DNA from: Apostichopus japonicus
Lineage: Eukaryota; Echinodermata; Holothuroidea; Aspidochirotida; Stichopodidae
Direction of reading: 5' to 3'
NCBI RefSeq assembly: GCF_037975245.1
Contig: NC_092573.1
Location: 1,730,001-1,794,000, forward strand
DNA length: 64,000 bases
Part shown: positions 46,735-56,895 of the stretch, one piece after another
How positions within the stretch are numbered: position 1 is the first letter of the stretch
How the letters are laid out: each line of letters begins with the position of its first letter
Notes under the pieces: generated by a model
Told to the model about the DNA's origin: nothing
Seen by the model: the letters and a program-made list of their open reading frames with translations, nothing else
Database searches by the model: none
Translations under genes and position numbers: made by a program

Positions 46735-49700
46735 TGTATATAAATATTTACATTCATATGTTGTTAGAGAGGCTTGCTGTACAGTATTCTTAAATTCCAG
46801 AGGGGCTTGGAAGCTGTTTCACAGTTGGGGATTTTGTTTAACTTCATGCTTTTAACATAATACATTACACTGGGCAATAGTTGTTTACATTTCAAATACA
46901 GTTCAAATAGGCTGACATGAAAATATTGTGCAGTTGTATGTCCATGTGATGCAAAACTAGAAGCAATTGATGAACAGTGCTTAATAGTGCTGTTGTGGGA
47001 GGAAGGGGGTGTGTTCTTATACATGTCAGTACAGTAGGAATAGTGTGATGTTTGTGGGACTGACCAGATACTGCATACACCATATTGTACATGGTGTAGA
47101 ATGACATTGCCTTTACATACAATTTTCACTGCATAAGGACCCATCCGAATATGAAAACATCATCCTGAAATGTATGCTTCTTTTTCACTATATTCTGAGT
47201 CACTCAGATACTTGTTGCTATGTTATATACTAGTGTTTGCACGGGTTATCCGGGTACCCACCCGACGCGATACTACCCGGTTCCTAATTTATTACCTGAA
47301 TCCTACGCAGTGTGATTAAATAAAAAACAAATTTTGCAAACCTACGGTTAGGCAGTTTTCCCATTGACTTAGTGTGGTGTTAGGCTACCATGTGGTCGAA
47401 GATAACAGCAATAACGAAAGTATTCCATGGATATTCTTATAACTGCGTCAAAATTTCAGCTAATAAACAGATGAATAGGCTAGATTACCCATTGACTTAG
47501 TGTGGTGTTAGGCAACCATGTGGTCGAACGTTACAGCAATAATGAAAGTATTCCATGGATATCTTACAACTGCGTCACAATTTCAGCGAATAAACAGATG
47601 GTTAGGCTTAGCTAGATTTCGCATTGACGTGTGGTGTCAGGCTACCATGTGGAAGAAATTATTATTTATTCATTCGTTTATTTCATAGAAGGAAAGGCTG
47701 ACAAGGAATTTGACGAGATGTTTATGGATTATAGACCGGATAACTAAAAAATAATAATCGCAAGTGGCTATATACTAATCGTTTATTCCAAATGCGATCA
47801 AATTGCGCGAATCGCGCAATCTCGCGGCTAATGCGAACCCTGGGCCTGCATAATAGATAGTACTAGTAGTAGTAACAACAGTTTAAGATAAATTGGATAT
47901 TTATATGATCTGATCCAATAGACGTAGTTCTGGTGTTTTGACAGAATTCTGCATAAAGTTAATAGATTTGCACTAATTTCCTTGTATCTCATGGCAAATT
48001 TTATAACCTTTGTAAATTTCCAGCAGTTGGTTTTCATTCCTGTTAGGCTGGAATCCACAGCTTCAGTTCTGATTAAACTATCACAGCCAGATGAACCAAA
48101 ACAACTTCCTTGTCATTTACCTTTATATCACTTACCTGTACAAGTACTGCAATAAAACCAATACCTTAGAATTTGATAGAGAAACCAAAGTTGGAAAGCT
48201 TGCCTGAATTGTAGTAGAAGAATGAAGGATTGCAGACCACTTTGCAAATGGTGCAGAGAGGATCAAAGAAAAGCAGATTGAAATATTGTAGTTAAGCTTT
48301 GATGCTTGGAGGTATTGCTCAGCATGATACATATTGACACTGATACTGTACCAGTTTGTCAGTATTTCAAGCATACGATGCTATACATAGTCTGCAGCTT
48401 CCAAGTTTTCAAAGTTTTCACAAGTGTACTGTACATTGTACACAAACTGTCAGCAGAATGTAACTGCGTCTTTAAAATTGAACGTTACATACCAATTTTT
48501 CAAGCAATCTATGATACCACTAGTCCACTACTGTATAAACAATGAATTTATGAACGAGAACCTTTTGCGAAGATACCAAATAGAACAAAGAATTTGCAAT
48601 TGCTACAGTAACTTTAACACCAAACTACACAGTAGTGAGACAATCTTAAAATTAACTGCTTGTTCTTGATCTGTGATGGAAAGATTATGTCCAAGAATAG
48701 AAAATCAATTCCACAACCAATCTTTCAAAGTTAGTTTGGATGTGGAAGTCTGCAGTAGGAGGAGAGCAGTAAATGGGGGCGAGGTGGGGTGTTGGATATG
48801 TTGATGGAGATTTTATTATCAAGGCAAGGTTCAAAATGTATAACAATCATTGCACATTGCCAAATGTTACTTTGAAAAGGGATTTAGACCTGTATGAAAT
48901 AAAAAAAAAACCTTCAGGCAGTAGAAGGTTTAGTTTAAACGTCTGCCTTCTGATTAAAACACTTGATTAATCAGATTGTAATTATTATACTTCTGTCCAG
49001 TAGTAGAGGAGTGCAATACAACTGCAGCACAGCAGACTTCAAATCTGTGCTGACTAAAAAGGGTCAAACAGTAACATTCATGAAACCTCACCAATTGGCT
49101 GGAACGGGGTATCTCAGAAAGGCCTTCGATGACTGTTGAAACCACAGCATCATCTGATTCACAAAACCAAACAGGTGGTGAAGACGGATACGAATCCTGA
49201 CAGAAAGTAAAAACGAAAAATTGCTCAGAACACTGAACGAAATACATACAGTGATGGTATGTTGATGAAAATCATAATAATCATCATAATAAAAAACAGA
49301 GAAACAACGACAAATAAAACTAATATTGGGGAGAGGGATCAAAACAAAAGATTCATCTTCATGCATGTGACACAAGCACAAGTAATAGTACTACACACTG
49401 CATGGGATTTTAAGTAGTTTACTGTACTATCTTTCAGAGAAACCAGCATATTATCTAGAAGTTCTGTCACTAGCCTTTACACACTTGGAAGTTGGAACGC
49501 TGAAATGTAAACAATGGAAAGCCTGATAAGAATCACATGGTGACTATTCATAATGCCAGAAAATATGATAATATTGACATTTTGTTTCTATTGCTGTACA
49601 GTAATTGCTCACTTCTGCTCATAAATGTATCCTCTGCAAATTTAAAAGTCATCGTTTTGATATTTGTCCATTACTGTTCACCAGACAGATAGGGTTTCAA

Positions 49701-52620
49701 AACCTCCAACAGGTGCTGTGCTGTATTCTGTACCCCCTCCCCCCTCCAATCTGTACGTAGACTGTTCCAAATAATCCTGTGTTAATGTAACCCATCCGTG
49801 CTCGTTATTGGCCGATTAGGCGTAAACCATTTTTGAAGGTGAAAGCGCAAGAAACAAACCATTGTGTGTCCCTTCGTTGACCTTTTGTCTAGTACAGTAC
49901 AAGCAACATGTACAATACAAGGGCTAAGATTGTGCAGCAAATATGTTTATAGTTGGGTACTACGGGGAGTGGCAAGTTATACACGATAAATAGTAGCAGT
50001 GGGAATTTCCTTCCAGTTCGCGTGTATTATGTGGGTTGGTGTTTTTATCTGGTATTCTTTTTCCAGGGTATTCAAAGTTTGTTTTCGGATATACATGGTG
50101 TTATCGATAATATTCCTTGATGACAGATTTCAATACCTTTGGTATGGGTATGAATTAAATACCAAGTATACCTGGTTATATCCATATACGGACGCACCCA
50201 ATACAGTAGCCACATACAAGTTGTCTGCCAGCATTCCTGCATTTTCACAAGTAAGTTCAGATTACACCTTACACACAAAGTACCATATATATGTTGCTGA
50301 ACTTCCATATATATAAAGACCTGTTATGTGTAATGATAGCAATGTTTGTGCTACAGGCTTAGTTTCACACAAAGTTGTTTTGGCAATGGTCTCACACTTG
50401 ACAAGGAAAGCTATATGGCAAGTAGGCAGCCACCATTTCATTTTTCTCTCTCTGTATTTGAGATATTCAATGAAAAGTGCCTAAGTCATACTGCAGTTAA
50501 CTTCATTGTTACAAAAGGCCTCCTTACAACACGTCTCAGTTAGATTTCCTGCCAAATATTTGTTTGTGTAACTCCTTCATATATTGTCAAAGTATATTAC
50601 TGAAGCTCCAACCTATAAAAGAAAATCATGTATACAGTACTGTATGGGAAAAAGAGATTGGCACTGGAGACCGAGATTGGAAGACCTCTCCATTGCATGT
50701 AGAGGAAACGAAAAATATATTCTGTATGTCGATTTACAACTCGCAGTCATAGCATAGGCCAACAACATTTGCGGTGGCTATGTACAGAAGAGTAGTGTGT
50801 GTGTGTACATTGAATGTTCATCCAGGCCAGGACTACTTTAATGTGATCATTCCTAATCTTTCTCGATCCCATTTTTTACAGTCATCTTGTTTGTTTTATA
50901 GTTTAAATACAACATTTGAATTTGTTTTGCATATTATACAACTAGTATACACAGCACTGCTATTCTGCACAAACCAATGTGTCAACAGGGGTCATTGTAA
51001 AAGAACTTGGTGTGTTCTTTAAGATATTTTGCTAACGTATATTTTCACTGCCGGCCGCATATTTTAATGAGTCTTGAGGATAACAAACATTCTGCTTCCT
51101 TTTGTTATATATCACAGTATGTTTCTGTAACTCTACTATGTTGACACTTCAATTGCAGCTTTCAGTATTTGACAAATATTTTGCACTTGTGAATTAATTC
51201 ATTGTTTTGAAGTTAGTAGCCCCTAGACAAATCTGTGTTTGAACAGTACCTTCAGGGTAATACCTTAGCCTACACCCAGAAACACGGACATGAACTTTTC
51301 CCACATACTTTTAATATGCAAGGTAACCTGGAAAGCCAGAAAACTGTAAAGGTAATTATGTAATCATGCAAAGTCATCATGCACAGTGCAGTTCATACAA
51401 GTTTACTCATGCATATCATGAATGATGTTTGTATACTGTATGTGTAGCAAGATGGAGAAATACACAAGACAGTGTCATAGGATCTCAAAGTATCCACTTG
51501 TCTTGTTTTTGGAGTTCATTCTCTACTAAGCAAGCCATGTTGCAATTTTAATGAAGCAGTAGGGTTGTTGTGGTTTGGGATTTCCGTTTTCTGTATATCA
51601 TAATACTAGGCTATGTTTCTGACAGTGGTGGGGTATTTCATAGATATTCCATGATATAAAATAGTGTAGTATAGTCAACTTACTTGACGCTTGTGTTCAC
51701 AACGGCCTAGGCGACTTACTGTACTTCTTAGGATAACAAAGTGGCTATTTTTACGACCAGGAGTAACAATAATTTCCGGTTAAGCATGCGCAGTTGCTTT
51801 ATCGTGGCTATTTTTACGACCAGGAGTAACAATAATTTCCGGTTATGCATGCCCAGTTGCTTTATTTACTTTACTGCGCATGCGTAACCGGAAATTCGCC
51901 GATGTCGTAAGAATAGCTTATAAATAATTGTTACTCCTGGTCGTAAGAATAGCCACGGCCTTAGGATAAAGCTTTGGTGGAGGCCTAATTTTAGGGCTTA
52001 GCCTTTGCTATTTGTAATGCTTAGCCTTCATGAACAGGCCTTGTAAAAAGAGACTGTGATAATTGTTCCATATTTACTTCTACCTCTGACTAGGGTAAGC
52101 CCAGCCAGTCTGTTACTCAACACTTAAATTGTCGCTGTGATAGTCATACTTCTACTTAACTTACTATTAGTAACATTACTAAGTAAAGTGGCCTAGCTTA
52201 ATACTATGTTGGTAGGCTACATACAGTGCTCAGTATACCCTAACGTTTGTCCTACTGGTATGGTTAGACTTGCGTTGGTCAGAAGTACTAGGTTAGGCCT
52301 ATTATCATATCAAATCTAGTTTTCGGTATGAAAGCGCAGAAATGTCTACATAGAAAATATTTGATTCGATATGATTTTGACTTAAACTTAACAGACTATC
52401 CTAAAGTATCTGCGACATTGTTGTTCAAGAAGTGCTTTATAAGAATGGTCTCACTTACGGTAAAGTTGCATCGAATAACTATTTTTTCACAATCGGCTCC
52501 TATAAACTGGCACATTAACTCGTCAAGAGTAGCTGTATGAATTTGGAATCTTTCGTCTTCTTTCGGGAAAAGAGACTCTAAAAGTTTTACCTCTTGCTTT
52601 AGAGAAGCCATGCACGCCAT
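31807..52620 (-). CDS. UBE2Q2: Ubiquitin-conjugating enzyme E2 Q family, complete gene (10 coding exons, 374 aa)
   Basis: All ten exons join in phase from the ATG at 52620 to the stop at 31807-31809. The 374-residue product matches the usual length of UBE2Q1/UBE2Q2-type enzymes with a short N-terminus. Domains: an RWD-like N-terminal region (residues 1-90, with [10 protein letters not shown]), an acidic linker (about 124-163, DEDE-rich), then the UBC fold (about 200-374). The catalytic cysteine is C303 in [14 protein letters not shown], and the C-terminus [11 protein letters not shown] is the family signature. Established role: it accepts ubiquitin from E1 on C303 and passes it to substrates; UBE2Q enzymes lack the usual HPN motif and can target non-lysine residues. 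It acts in cytosol and nucleus. Introns make up about 95% of the span and hold two minisatellites. UBE2Q1 and UBE2Q2 are vertebrate paralogues, so the symbol denotes the pre-duplication orthologue. Confidence 0.96.
32033..32045 (-). promoter_or_regulatory. DR1 nuclear-receptor-like site in a repeat, UBE2Q intron 9
   Basis: Second perfect TGACCTTTGACCT, followed by CCACCAT exactly as at 29003. It is part of the dispersed repeat related to 23790-24310. Activity is unknown. Confidence 0.35.
32652..32718 (-). CDS. UBE2Q2: UBE2Q exon 9
   Basis: 22 codons plus one base, acceptor TACAG, donor GTGAGT. Reads [20 protein letters not shown] followed by KN, the conserved helix before the C-terminus. Confidence 0.96.
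32953..33156 (-). CDS. UBE2Q2: UBE2Q exon 8: catalytic core
   Basis: 68 codons, phase 0-0, acceptor TGCAG, donor GTATTA. Reads [37 protein letters not shown] and [14 protein letters not shown]. The cysteine of AICMELL is the active site (C303). Confidence 0.97.
33546..33613. repeat. CATA/CACA microsatellite
   Basis: Imperfect (CATA)n and (CACA)n run from ACATAAATACAT to CACACACATG, in UBE2Q intron 7. Confidence 0.85.
33743..34362. repeat. 58-bp minisatellite, about 10.7 copies
   Basis: Units start with CTGAAGTATACTGTGTTTAG at 33743 and then every 58 bases to 34323 (33801, 33859, 33917 ...), ten full copies and a partial one. Copies differ only at a few sites (GTGTTT/GTATTT, GGTATG/GGCATG, TTGTAC/TTGCAC). 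Near identity indicates recent unequal exchange or slippage. It lies inside UBE2Q intron 7 and does not touch an exon. Confidence 0.97.
35298..35388 (-). CDS. UBE2Q2: UBE2Q exon 7
   Basis: One base plus 30 codons, acceptor GCTAG, donor GTAGAG. Reads [19 protein letters not shown] and [10 protein letters not shown], matching VD.DSPL..DL..LKEK and ILLNFSFK of the family. Confidence 0.95.
35942..36087 (-). CDS. UBE2Q2: UBE2Q exon 6: start of UBC fold
   Basis: 48 codons plus two bases, acceptor TTCAG, donor GTAAGT. Reads [20 protein letters not shown] and [18 protein letters not shown], almost identical to the family. Confidence 0.96.
36405..37485. repeat. 127-bp minisatellite, about 8 copies
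   Basis: The unit begins GAGTACAAATCCATGAGTAC and recurs at 36661, 36788, 36915, 37042, 37169 and 37296, exactly 127 bases apart. More diverged copies flank it (36405-36528, 36529-36660 and 37423-37485). The central five are nearly identical, the edges older, the usual pattern of an array growing from its centre. Within UBE2Q intron 5. Confidence 0.97.
37730..37823 (-). CDS. UBE2Q2: UBE2Q exon 5
   Basis: One base plus 31 codons. Acceptor TACAG; donor GTTCGA is weak but fits phase 0 of the next exon. Reads [15 protein letters not shown] and [11 protein letters not shown], parallel to the ...LEKI..NQRQDYL segment upstream of GSVQA in vertebrates. Of all UBE2Q exons this has the least certain 3' edge. 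Confidence 0.82.
38531..38652 (-). CDS. UBE2Q2: UBE2Q exon 4: acidic linker
   Basis: 40 codons plus two bases, acceptor TGCAG, donor GTAACC. Reads [20 protein letters not shown], a second acidic block, then LDHYDMMEE. The last matches LDHYEMKEE at the end of the family's acidic linker. Confidence 0.93.
39754..39900 (+). CDS. Small open frame of unknown status, 48 codons, inside UBE2Q intron 3
   Basis: ATG at 39754 sits in AAGATGGCTG, a strong start context that also resembles a YY1-type promoter element. The frame starts [15 protein letters not shown] and ends at TGA 39898-39900. CAG|GTAAAC after codon 8 could be a splice donor, so this might be exon 1 of a nested plus-strand gene. I do not recognise the peptide. 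A 40-base segment of it recurs at 41925-41965. It may equally be chance or repeat sequence. Confidence 0.2.
   Translation: MADVVRRQVNEAVKFTSQLPDPSPGWVDKNTASIIFTQQRLSWLWRQE
39997..40098 (-). CDS. UBE2Q2: UBE2Q exon 3
   Basis: 34 codons, phase 0-0, acceptor TATAG, donor GTAAGC. Reads [18 protein letters not shown] and LDQHLPDE, matching the ...ICELC.LYNLP...LDQPLP segment of vertebrate UBE2Q2. It follows a 9-kb intron. Confidence 0.92.
40789..40960. repeat. TAA microsatellite with attached dispersed-repeat sequence
   Basis: AATAATAATAATAATAATAAC followed by AGATTTATAATGCGCACATA and GGTGCTCAAGGCG. I recognise this kind of block (TAA tail, TTATA.TGCGC, GTGCTCAAGGCGC) as a common dispersed repeat end in marine invertebrate genomes. 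The class cannot be fixed here. Confidence 0.5.
46404..46745. repeat. TATG/TGTATG then long TA microsatellite
   Basis: 46404-46500 is (TGTA/TATG)n with TTATG variants. 46500-46745 is nearly pure (TA)n, interrupted by ATACTGTATATA or ACAGTGTATA at irregular intervals. The open frames across it (IYIYIY) are composition artefacts. UBE2Q intron 2. Confidence 0.95.
47345..47665. repeat. Tandem repeat, 128-132 bp, about 2.4 copies
   Basis: CCATTGACTTAGTGTGGTGT, CTACCATGTGG, AAAGTATTCCATGGATAT and AACAGATG occur in the same order twice. A third partial copy starts near 47620 (CGCATTGACGTGTGG). Starts are at 47360, 47488 and 47620. Copies are about 85-90% alike by eye. Confidence 0.85.
49092..49196 (-). 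CDS. UBE2Q2: UBE2Q exon 2
   Basis: 35 codons, phase 0-0, acceptor GTCAG, donor GTGAGG. Reads [16 protein letters not shown] and [13 protein letters not shown], the RWD-like PPVWF segment of the family. Confidence 0.94.
49197..52458. other. UBE2Q intron 1 (3.3 kb)
   Basis: AT-rich, with a foldback element at 51741-51956 and several TACAGTACTGTA-type motifs (for example 50633). No exon recognised. Confidence 0.65.
51741..51956. mobile_element. Foldback/MITE-like element with 30-bp terminal inverted repeats
   Basis: The left end GTGGCTATTTTTACGACCAG plus GAGTAACAAT (51741-51770) is the reverse complement of 51927-51956 with one mismatch. The left 63 bases are duplicated in tandem (51741 and 51804). 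Inner arms (TTTCCGGTTA.GCATGC..AGT and its complement at about 51874-51896) also pair, so the whole element folds into a long hairpin. No coding capacity. No target duplication could be fixed. Confidence 0.85.
52459..52620 (-). CDS. UBE2Q2: UBE2Q exon 1: start and RWD-like N-terminus
   Basis: 54 codons. The frame starts [14 protein letters not shown]; a second ATG three codons in (52611) could also serve and gives the family-like start M-SLK-E. Reads [16 protein letters not shown] and RCNFT, matching the N-terminal region of UBE2Q2. Donor GTAAGT, phase 0. Confidence 0.94.
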
Positions 52621-52627
52621 TTTGGCG
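52615..52627 (-). promoter_or_regulatory. YY1-like motif overlapping the UBE2Q start codon
   Basis: The minus strand reads CGCCAAAATGGCG; AAAATGGCG fits the YY1 core and includes the UBE2Q ATG. A second YY1-type AAGATGGCG is on the plus strand at 52711-52719, 91 bases upstream. Such placement is known from promoters of housekeeping genes; here it is inference from motif only. Confidence 0.4.
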
Positions 52628-54593
52628 TTTTCTAAACAAATATAAGTTCAATTTAATGGTAAAAGGCGTAAAATCGAGGAACCAAACAAAGCCTATCGCG
52701 ACAAGATTGTAAGATGGCGACAAAGTAATGGGAAATGAAATGTTATGGTAAAGCGCCCTCTTCGGCAGGTGTCCGTAAACAATGGTCGCTTTACGTATAA
52801 GGTTATACAGTATTGTACTGCTTTCTGTAGCCAAAAACCACAAACATAGCTTGGGGTTTTGAGCTTGGTGAGTCACGCAAAGCCATTAGCTTTAAGTTAA
52901 AGCAGTACGTACTCTGGTGTACGTAGTAAAGTTTAGGAGCTGGTGTAAATTGAAGCTTGTTTGTCTTTTCTTTATCTTCTCAGGTAACTAGCGATTCCAA
53001 TACAGTGCTCAATAGAAAAACAAAAACAAAACTAACGTAAACATTGTAAACTTTGTTTACTATCTAACTTCAACTCGATCCTCTGTGCACTGGGGAAATA
53101 AACAAAGGAAGATAAAGAAAAACACACACCCACGCACACACACCACAGAAGTAATACGTACTATACACATAAGCATAAACAACCAAAACTATATGACGAG
53201 AAACATAAAAAAATAACAGTTATCCATAAGCCTTCTTCGATCTATGCCATGATGGTAACGATAGGTTAAAAATGAAACTATATACCATTGCGTTTCGAAA
53301 CCAACTAGTTCTCTAGTCACTCCAACTTTTGTCTTGATCAACAAACATTAACAATGCCTACAAACGCGCTGGGATTCAATGTATGATGCCGTAAATGCTA
53401 TTTCGAACTACAACGCGTACCGTATATCACGAAAGGTGGAGATATGGGATGGGAGGATGGGGTTGTGGCGATGAAGGGGTCACGAGGAACACATTTTAAC
53501 GGTTCACACCCCGTCACTTTTAAAACCAAATGAAAGAAAAGATATAAAATTAAACCGAATAGATAAAATAAATTATGGTATTAAATATCACAGCCGTTAT
53601 ATTCACGTTGACGGAAGGTGCATTGGACTTATCTCGAAACTGCGGTTCCTTGGGCTCGGATTTCAATCCCGGAATTCCAATTAAGCGACATATACATCAA
53701 AGTTTTATATCATCTCCATGCAAGATGGTACATTTCTCAAGTTTCATTTCTCAAGTTTCATTCTCAATTTTCATTTCAGACAGTCAGTTTGGTTTGATTG
53801 CTTCTGCAGGGCCTGCCCACAGGCAAGTTTTTGCCATAAACTATAGAGCTGCCTGAAAATTACACAGACCCGGTATACATATTATGTCGACCTATGATGA
53901 TTCCATTTTCATATAGAACCGAGGAAGTTGCGTATATATCTCCCAACCATTTCATATTTCATTCATTCTCATCCGCAAATTGATATAACGTTGGAAGCAA
54001 CCAAGTTCAATCTATGTAGACTAATTACTGTTCATCATAATAGTGGCGTGTGTTTCGAGAGCATTGTTCACAGCCTGGACTAGAACCATTATACCCCCTC
54101 CCCCCTGACTGATCCGGACCGGACTTGACTCGTATTAAATTTATTCTCACCCAATTGCTTTACTTTGAAGCAACCAAGTACACTCTGGAGATTATATACT
54201 GTTTATCGTTTTAAGTGGTGTGTGTTTCGAGATCATAGTTCACAGTCTGGACTCTTGCTTGGACCATGATCTCCCCCCCCCCCCGACCCAGACTTGTCTC
54301 GGATTCGGCCTGTTTAGAACTCAGTTCAGTCCTCGGACTTGGATTTGTATTCGACTCCAGCTTTGCTACAAATCCAATTTGATATTAATTCGTGAGGGCA
54401 ATTTACTTGGAAATATGACTCAAGGACCAAAATTAATCAACGTTTCGTTAGAGAATTCATCATGAACGGTAAGGTTACTCATAGACAGTATCGTTTTTGT
54501 TTGTTTGTGTGCAAAACTGAATTCGTCGGTAATGCACGCCAGCATATGCAGCCAAGCAACTATGTTCTTATCAGGCATGGGGAACATTTTAAC

Positions 54594-54780
54594 AGGGGCG
54601 CATCTAGAATTACTGTTTTTACCGAAGCCCACTGTTTTTTTTAGCCTGGGCGGCATGATATATTAAAAAAAAAAAATTTTTGAATATTTTTTTGGGAGGC
54701 CTGACAGATATTTAGGGGAGCGCAGTTCCCCTCCCGTAGCCCACACTACCCCACTGCTTTTCACCTTCTCAACTTGTGAT
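54594..54780. mobile_element. Possible DNA-transposon relic, CAGGGGCGCATCTAG end
   Basis: It starts CAGGGGCGCATCTAGAA, similar to the CAG(T/G)GGCGTAGC(C/T)AGG ends seen inverted at 14187, 11225 and 56895. It runs through an A/T homopolymer to TACCCCACTGC, near the likely other end (54748-54758). No frame, no clear target duplication. Confidence 0.35.
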
Positions 54781-56053
54781 TGTAAAGGGTATGGGGGTTC
54801 TCTTGCAGGGGTAGGGAATGGAACCCAGTGTCAAATGTGTTTAGGAGGAATCCTCATCATGGTATCCATATGGTTATGGAATTGTCTTTGTGTGGTTTTC
54901 CATTGGAGCAATTCTGTCGTAGATCCATACATCATTTCCTTAACTTTAACTTGGCGGCATCATTCTCGTCAGACGCCAACAGATTAATAGTAATACGTAC
55001 GGTAATGCTTATTTGGTAAAATACCAAACTTTTCGTCAAGAGAGTGAAAGGGACGGTAGAACCCGGGATATCAAATTTCCCTGTAAATTTATTGAATCAC
55101 AAAAAAGGGCAATATGTACGATTTGCTATACAGGGCTAGCTACTATTTCAAATTGGCACAAACACTGAATAAAAGGTCAAAGTGTAAATGTCGCCATCTT
55201 CATTACAGTCCTCCCCCCCCCCCCCGTTCCCAGCCAATTGCAAAACTCGGTAGGTTTAAAGTGATTTAAGAAATAAAATGAACAGCAACATACGTCTAAA
55301 AGTTTTCCATTATTTATGACTTCTTCATTAATTTGTGTAAAAACCCAAATCCCATGGCATCGTGCCTGGACATTATAACAGCTTAATTGGGTGTCTCTAC
55401 CTATCGTTATCATATATTCACACCAATTTGTTTTAAGTTACTAAGGGGTAGGTTACCTATATGAACGACATGACTGAGTATTTCTTTTCGCACCAGCAAT
55501 TGCAGAAATTCCTAATCAACTCCTGACAGCGCAACAATTGCCACCCGATTCTTATATGCAAATAAGGCATGACAGTGTAATGCAGGGTCATATATATTTA
55601 TTCCCAATTTATTCTGTGTTCAGGTGTATTATGTATACAGATATGTTTTGTGCTAGTGTATCTATTAAAATAAAAAATAAAATAAAAATTGTTATTTGAA
55701 AAGAAACAAAATATCCTATTGAAATTATACGTATATACGGTATAGATTACTTTATATTTCACCTAACTTATCTTTTAGTTCATAAGGTTTCGAAAATATT
55801 AATCCATTTAAAGACAGAAGGAAACCAATAGAGGCACGTTGTCATATTATGAGGTACATACGTGGAATATGTTTAAAGAGGTAACCGTATGAAGAGGTGG
55901 GTTTTCATGTCTTGGAATGGTTTATGTACATTACTACAACATCACCCATGCACAACTTTCCGCAAATGCGGCTTCAAACGCCAGAAATTCGCTGTCAAAG
56001 TATTCCCTAGACCTCTCGAGCTGCCAATTCAAAGCTGCCCACCGCAGTTAATG

Positions 56054-56061
56054 TGACGTCA
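56054..56061. promoter_or_regulatory. Perfect CRE palindrome TGACGTCA upstream of small ORF
   Basis: TGACGTCA lies 103 bases upstream of the ATG at 56164. The same 8-mer is at 16411, 20012 and 58836. Binding is not shown. Confidence 0.3.
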
Positions 56062-56163
56062 TCAAAGGAACCATTGCAGCCAAAGCCGACTCCCCGCTTT
56101 TTACCGATACGGCGTCATACAGTTTACTACATGTAACCACAGCACTCTTCTCATCAATTGAAA

Positions 56164-56370
56164 ATGTCATCTCCCGAATCCGAGGAAATGGGACTTCACC
56201 TCTCAGAAACTTCGTCAAGCTTTGACGAAAATGATTTTCTTGCAGAAGAAGATGAGGACACAGTTTTCGAGGGTGATGAAGATATCGGTGTTTTTTCATA
56301 TCAATTGAGCCCCTTGCAGAAGAATTGTAAAACGATCCCGATGACCGAGACGCGTCGCTGCCGATCGTAG
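56164..56370 (+). CDS. Small acidic open frame of unknown status
   Basis: ATG with A at -3; 68 residues starting MSSPESEEMGLHL with acidic stretches (EEDEDTVFEGDEDIG), then VFSYQLSPL. A neighbouring frame stays open past its end (VVPEQIGWTILNRNW), so a frameshifted longer gene or a spliced first exon is possible. Composition resembles N-termini of P2X7-like-domain proteins, but the WC.CG.C core is not seen. Low confidence. Confidence 0.22.
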   Translation: MSSPESEEMGLHLSETSSSFDENDFLAEEDEDTVFEGDEDIGVFSYQLSPLQKNCKTIPMTETRRCRS

Positions 56371-56739
56371 TCCCCGAGCAGATCGGTTGGACTATCCTGA
56401 ACCGAAACTGGTCGGTTGAGCATAAACAAAACCACCGTTATTAAGACCATAAAATGATTTAAATTATCTCGAATGTCGATGATCCTGCTACTTAACTGCG
56501 TAGCGAAGCTTCTAGAATTTTGTTACTTAAAGTGCAAGGAAAATGTGACATTCCGGTATAGCCCACAAGGGTTTGAGTTGGGAGAAAGGCCTTGACACCT
56601 TGAAACGACAAATGATGCCAACTTCCCTCAAGTTAAAAGTCTGGCTGAGTTGGCAAGGCCAGTCAGCATGAAAGAGAAGAAACTTTTTTGCATTTCTGTC
56701 ACCAAAGTTGCACATCTTTTTGGTTGCTATTTTGCCTCA

Positions 56740-56895
56740 CAGGTGCCATCTCCTGCGATCTGGGGGGTGCTGAAATCCCAAATTTTCTCTGTACGCTCCG
56801 CGCCAACCAAGGTGGCGCTCCGCTTAAATATTAACCTCCGCCCCCCCCCCACAAGAAAGAACAGCCCCCCACTCAATGATCCTAGCTACGCCACT
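56740..56895. mobile_element. Possible DNA-transposon relic ending CTAGCTACGCCACTG
   Basis: A C-homopolymer (56850-56859), CCCCCCACTC and the end CCTAGCTACGCCACTG (56880-56895) match the layout of the blocks ending at 11225 and 14187. No coding capacity. Confidence 0.4.

Larger units (their letters stand above)
40099..49091. other. UBE2Q intron 2 (9.0 kb)
   Basis: No supported exon. Visible items: a TAA run and repeat at 40789-40960, many TACAGTA/GTACAGTAC motifs throughout, G/C homopolymers at 43484-43510, 43681-43694 and 43936-43949, a TATG/TA microsatellite at 46404-46745, and a 128-132 bp tandem repeat at 47345-47665. Confidence 0.65.

Noticed and set aside
46275-46793. Long open frames rich in Y and I on both strands
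   Set aside because: They are translations of a TA/TATG microsatellite; composition alone keeps stops away.
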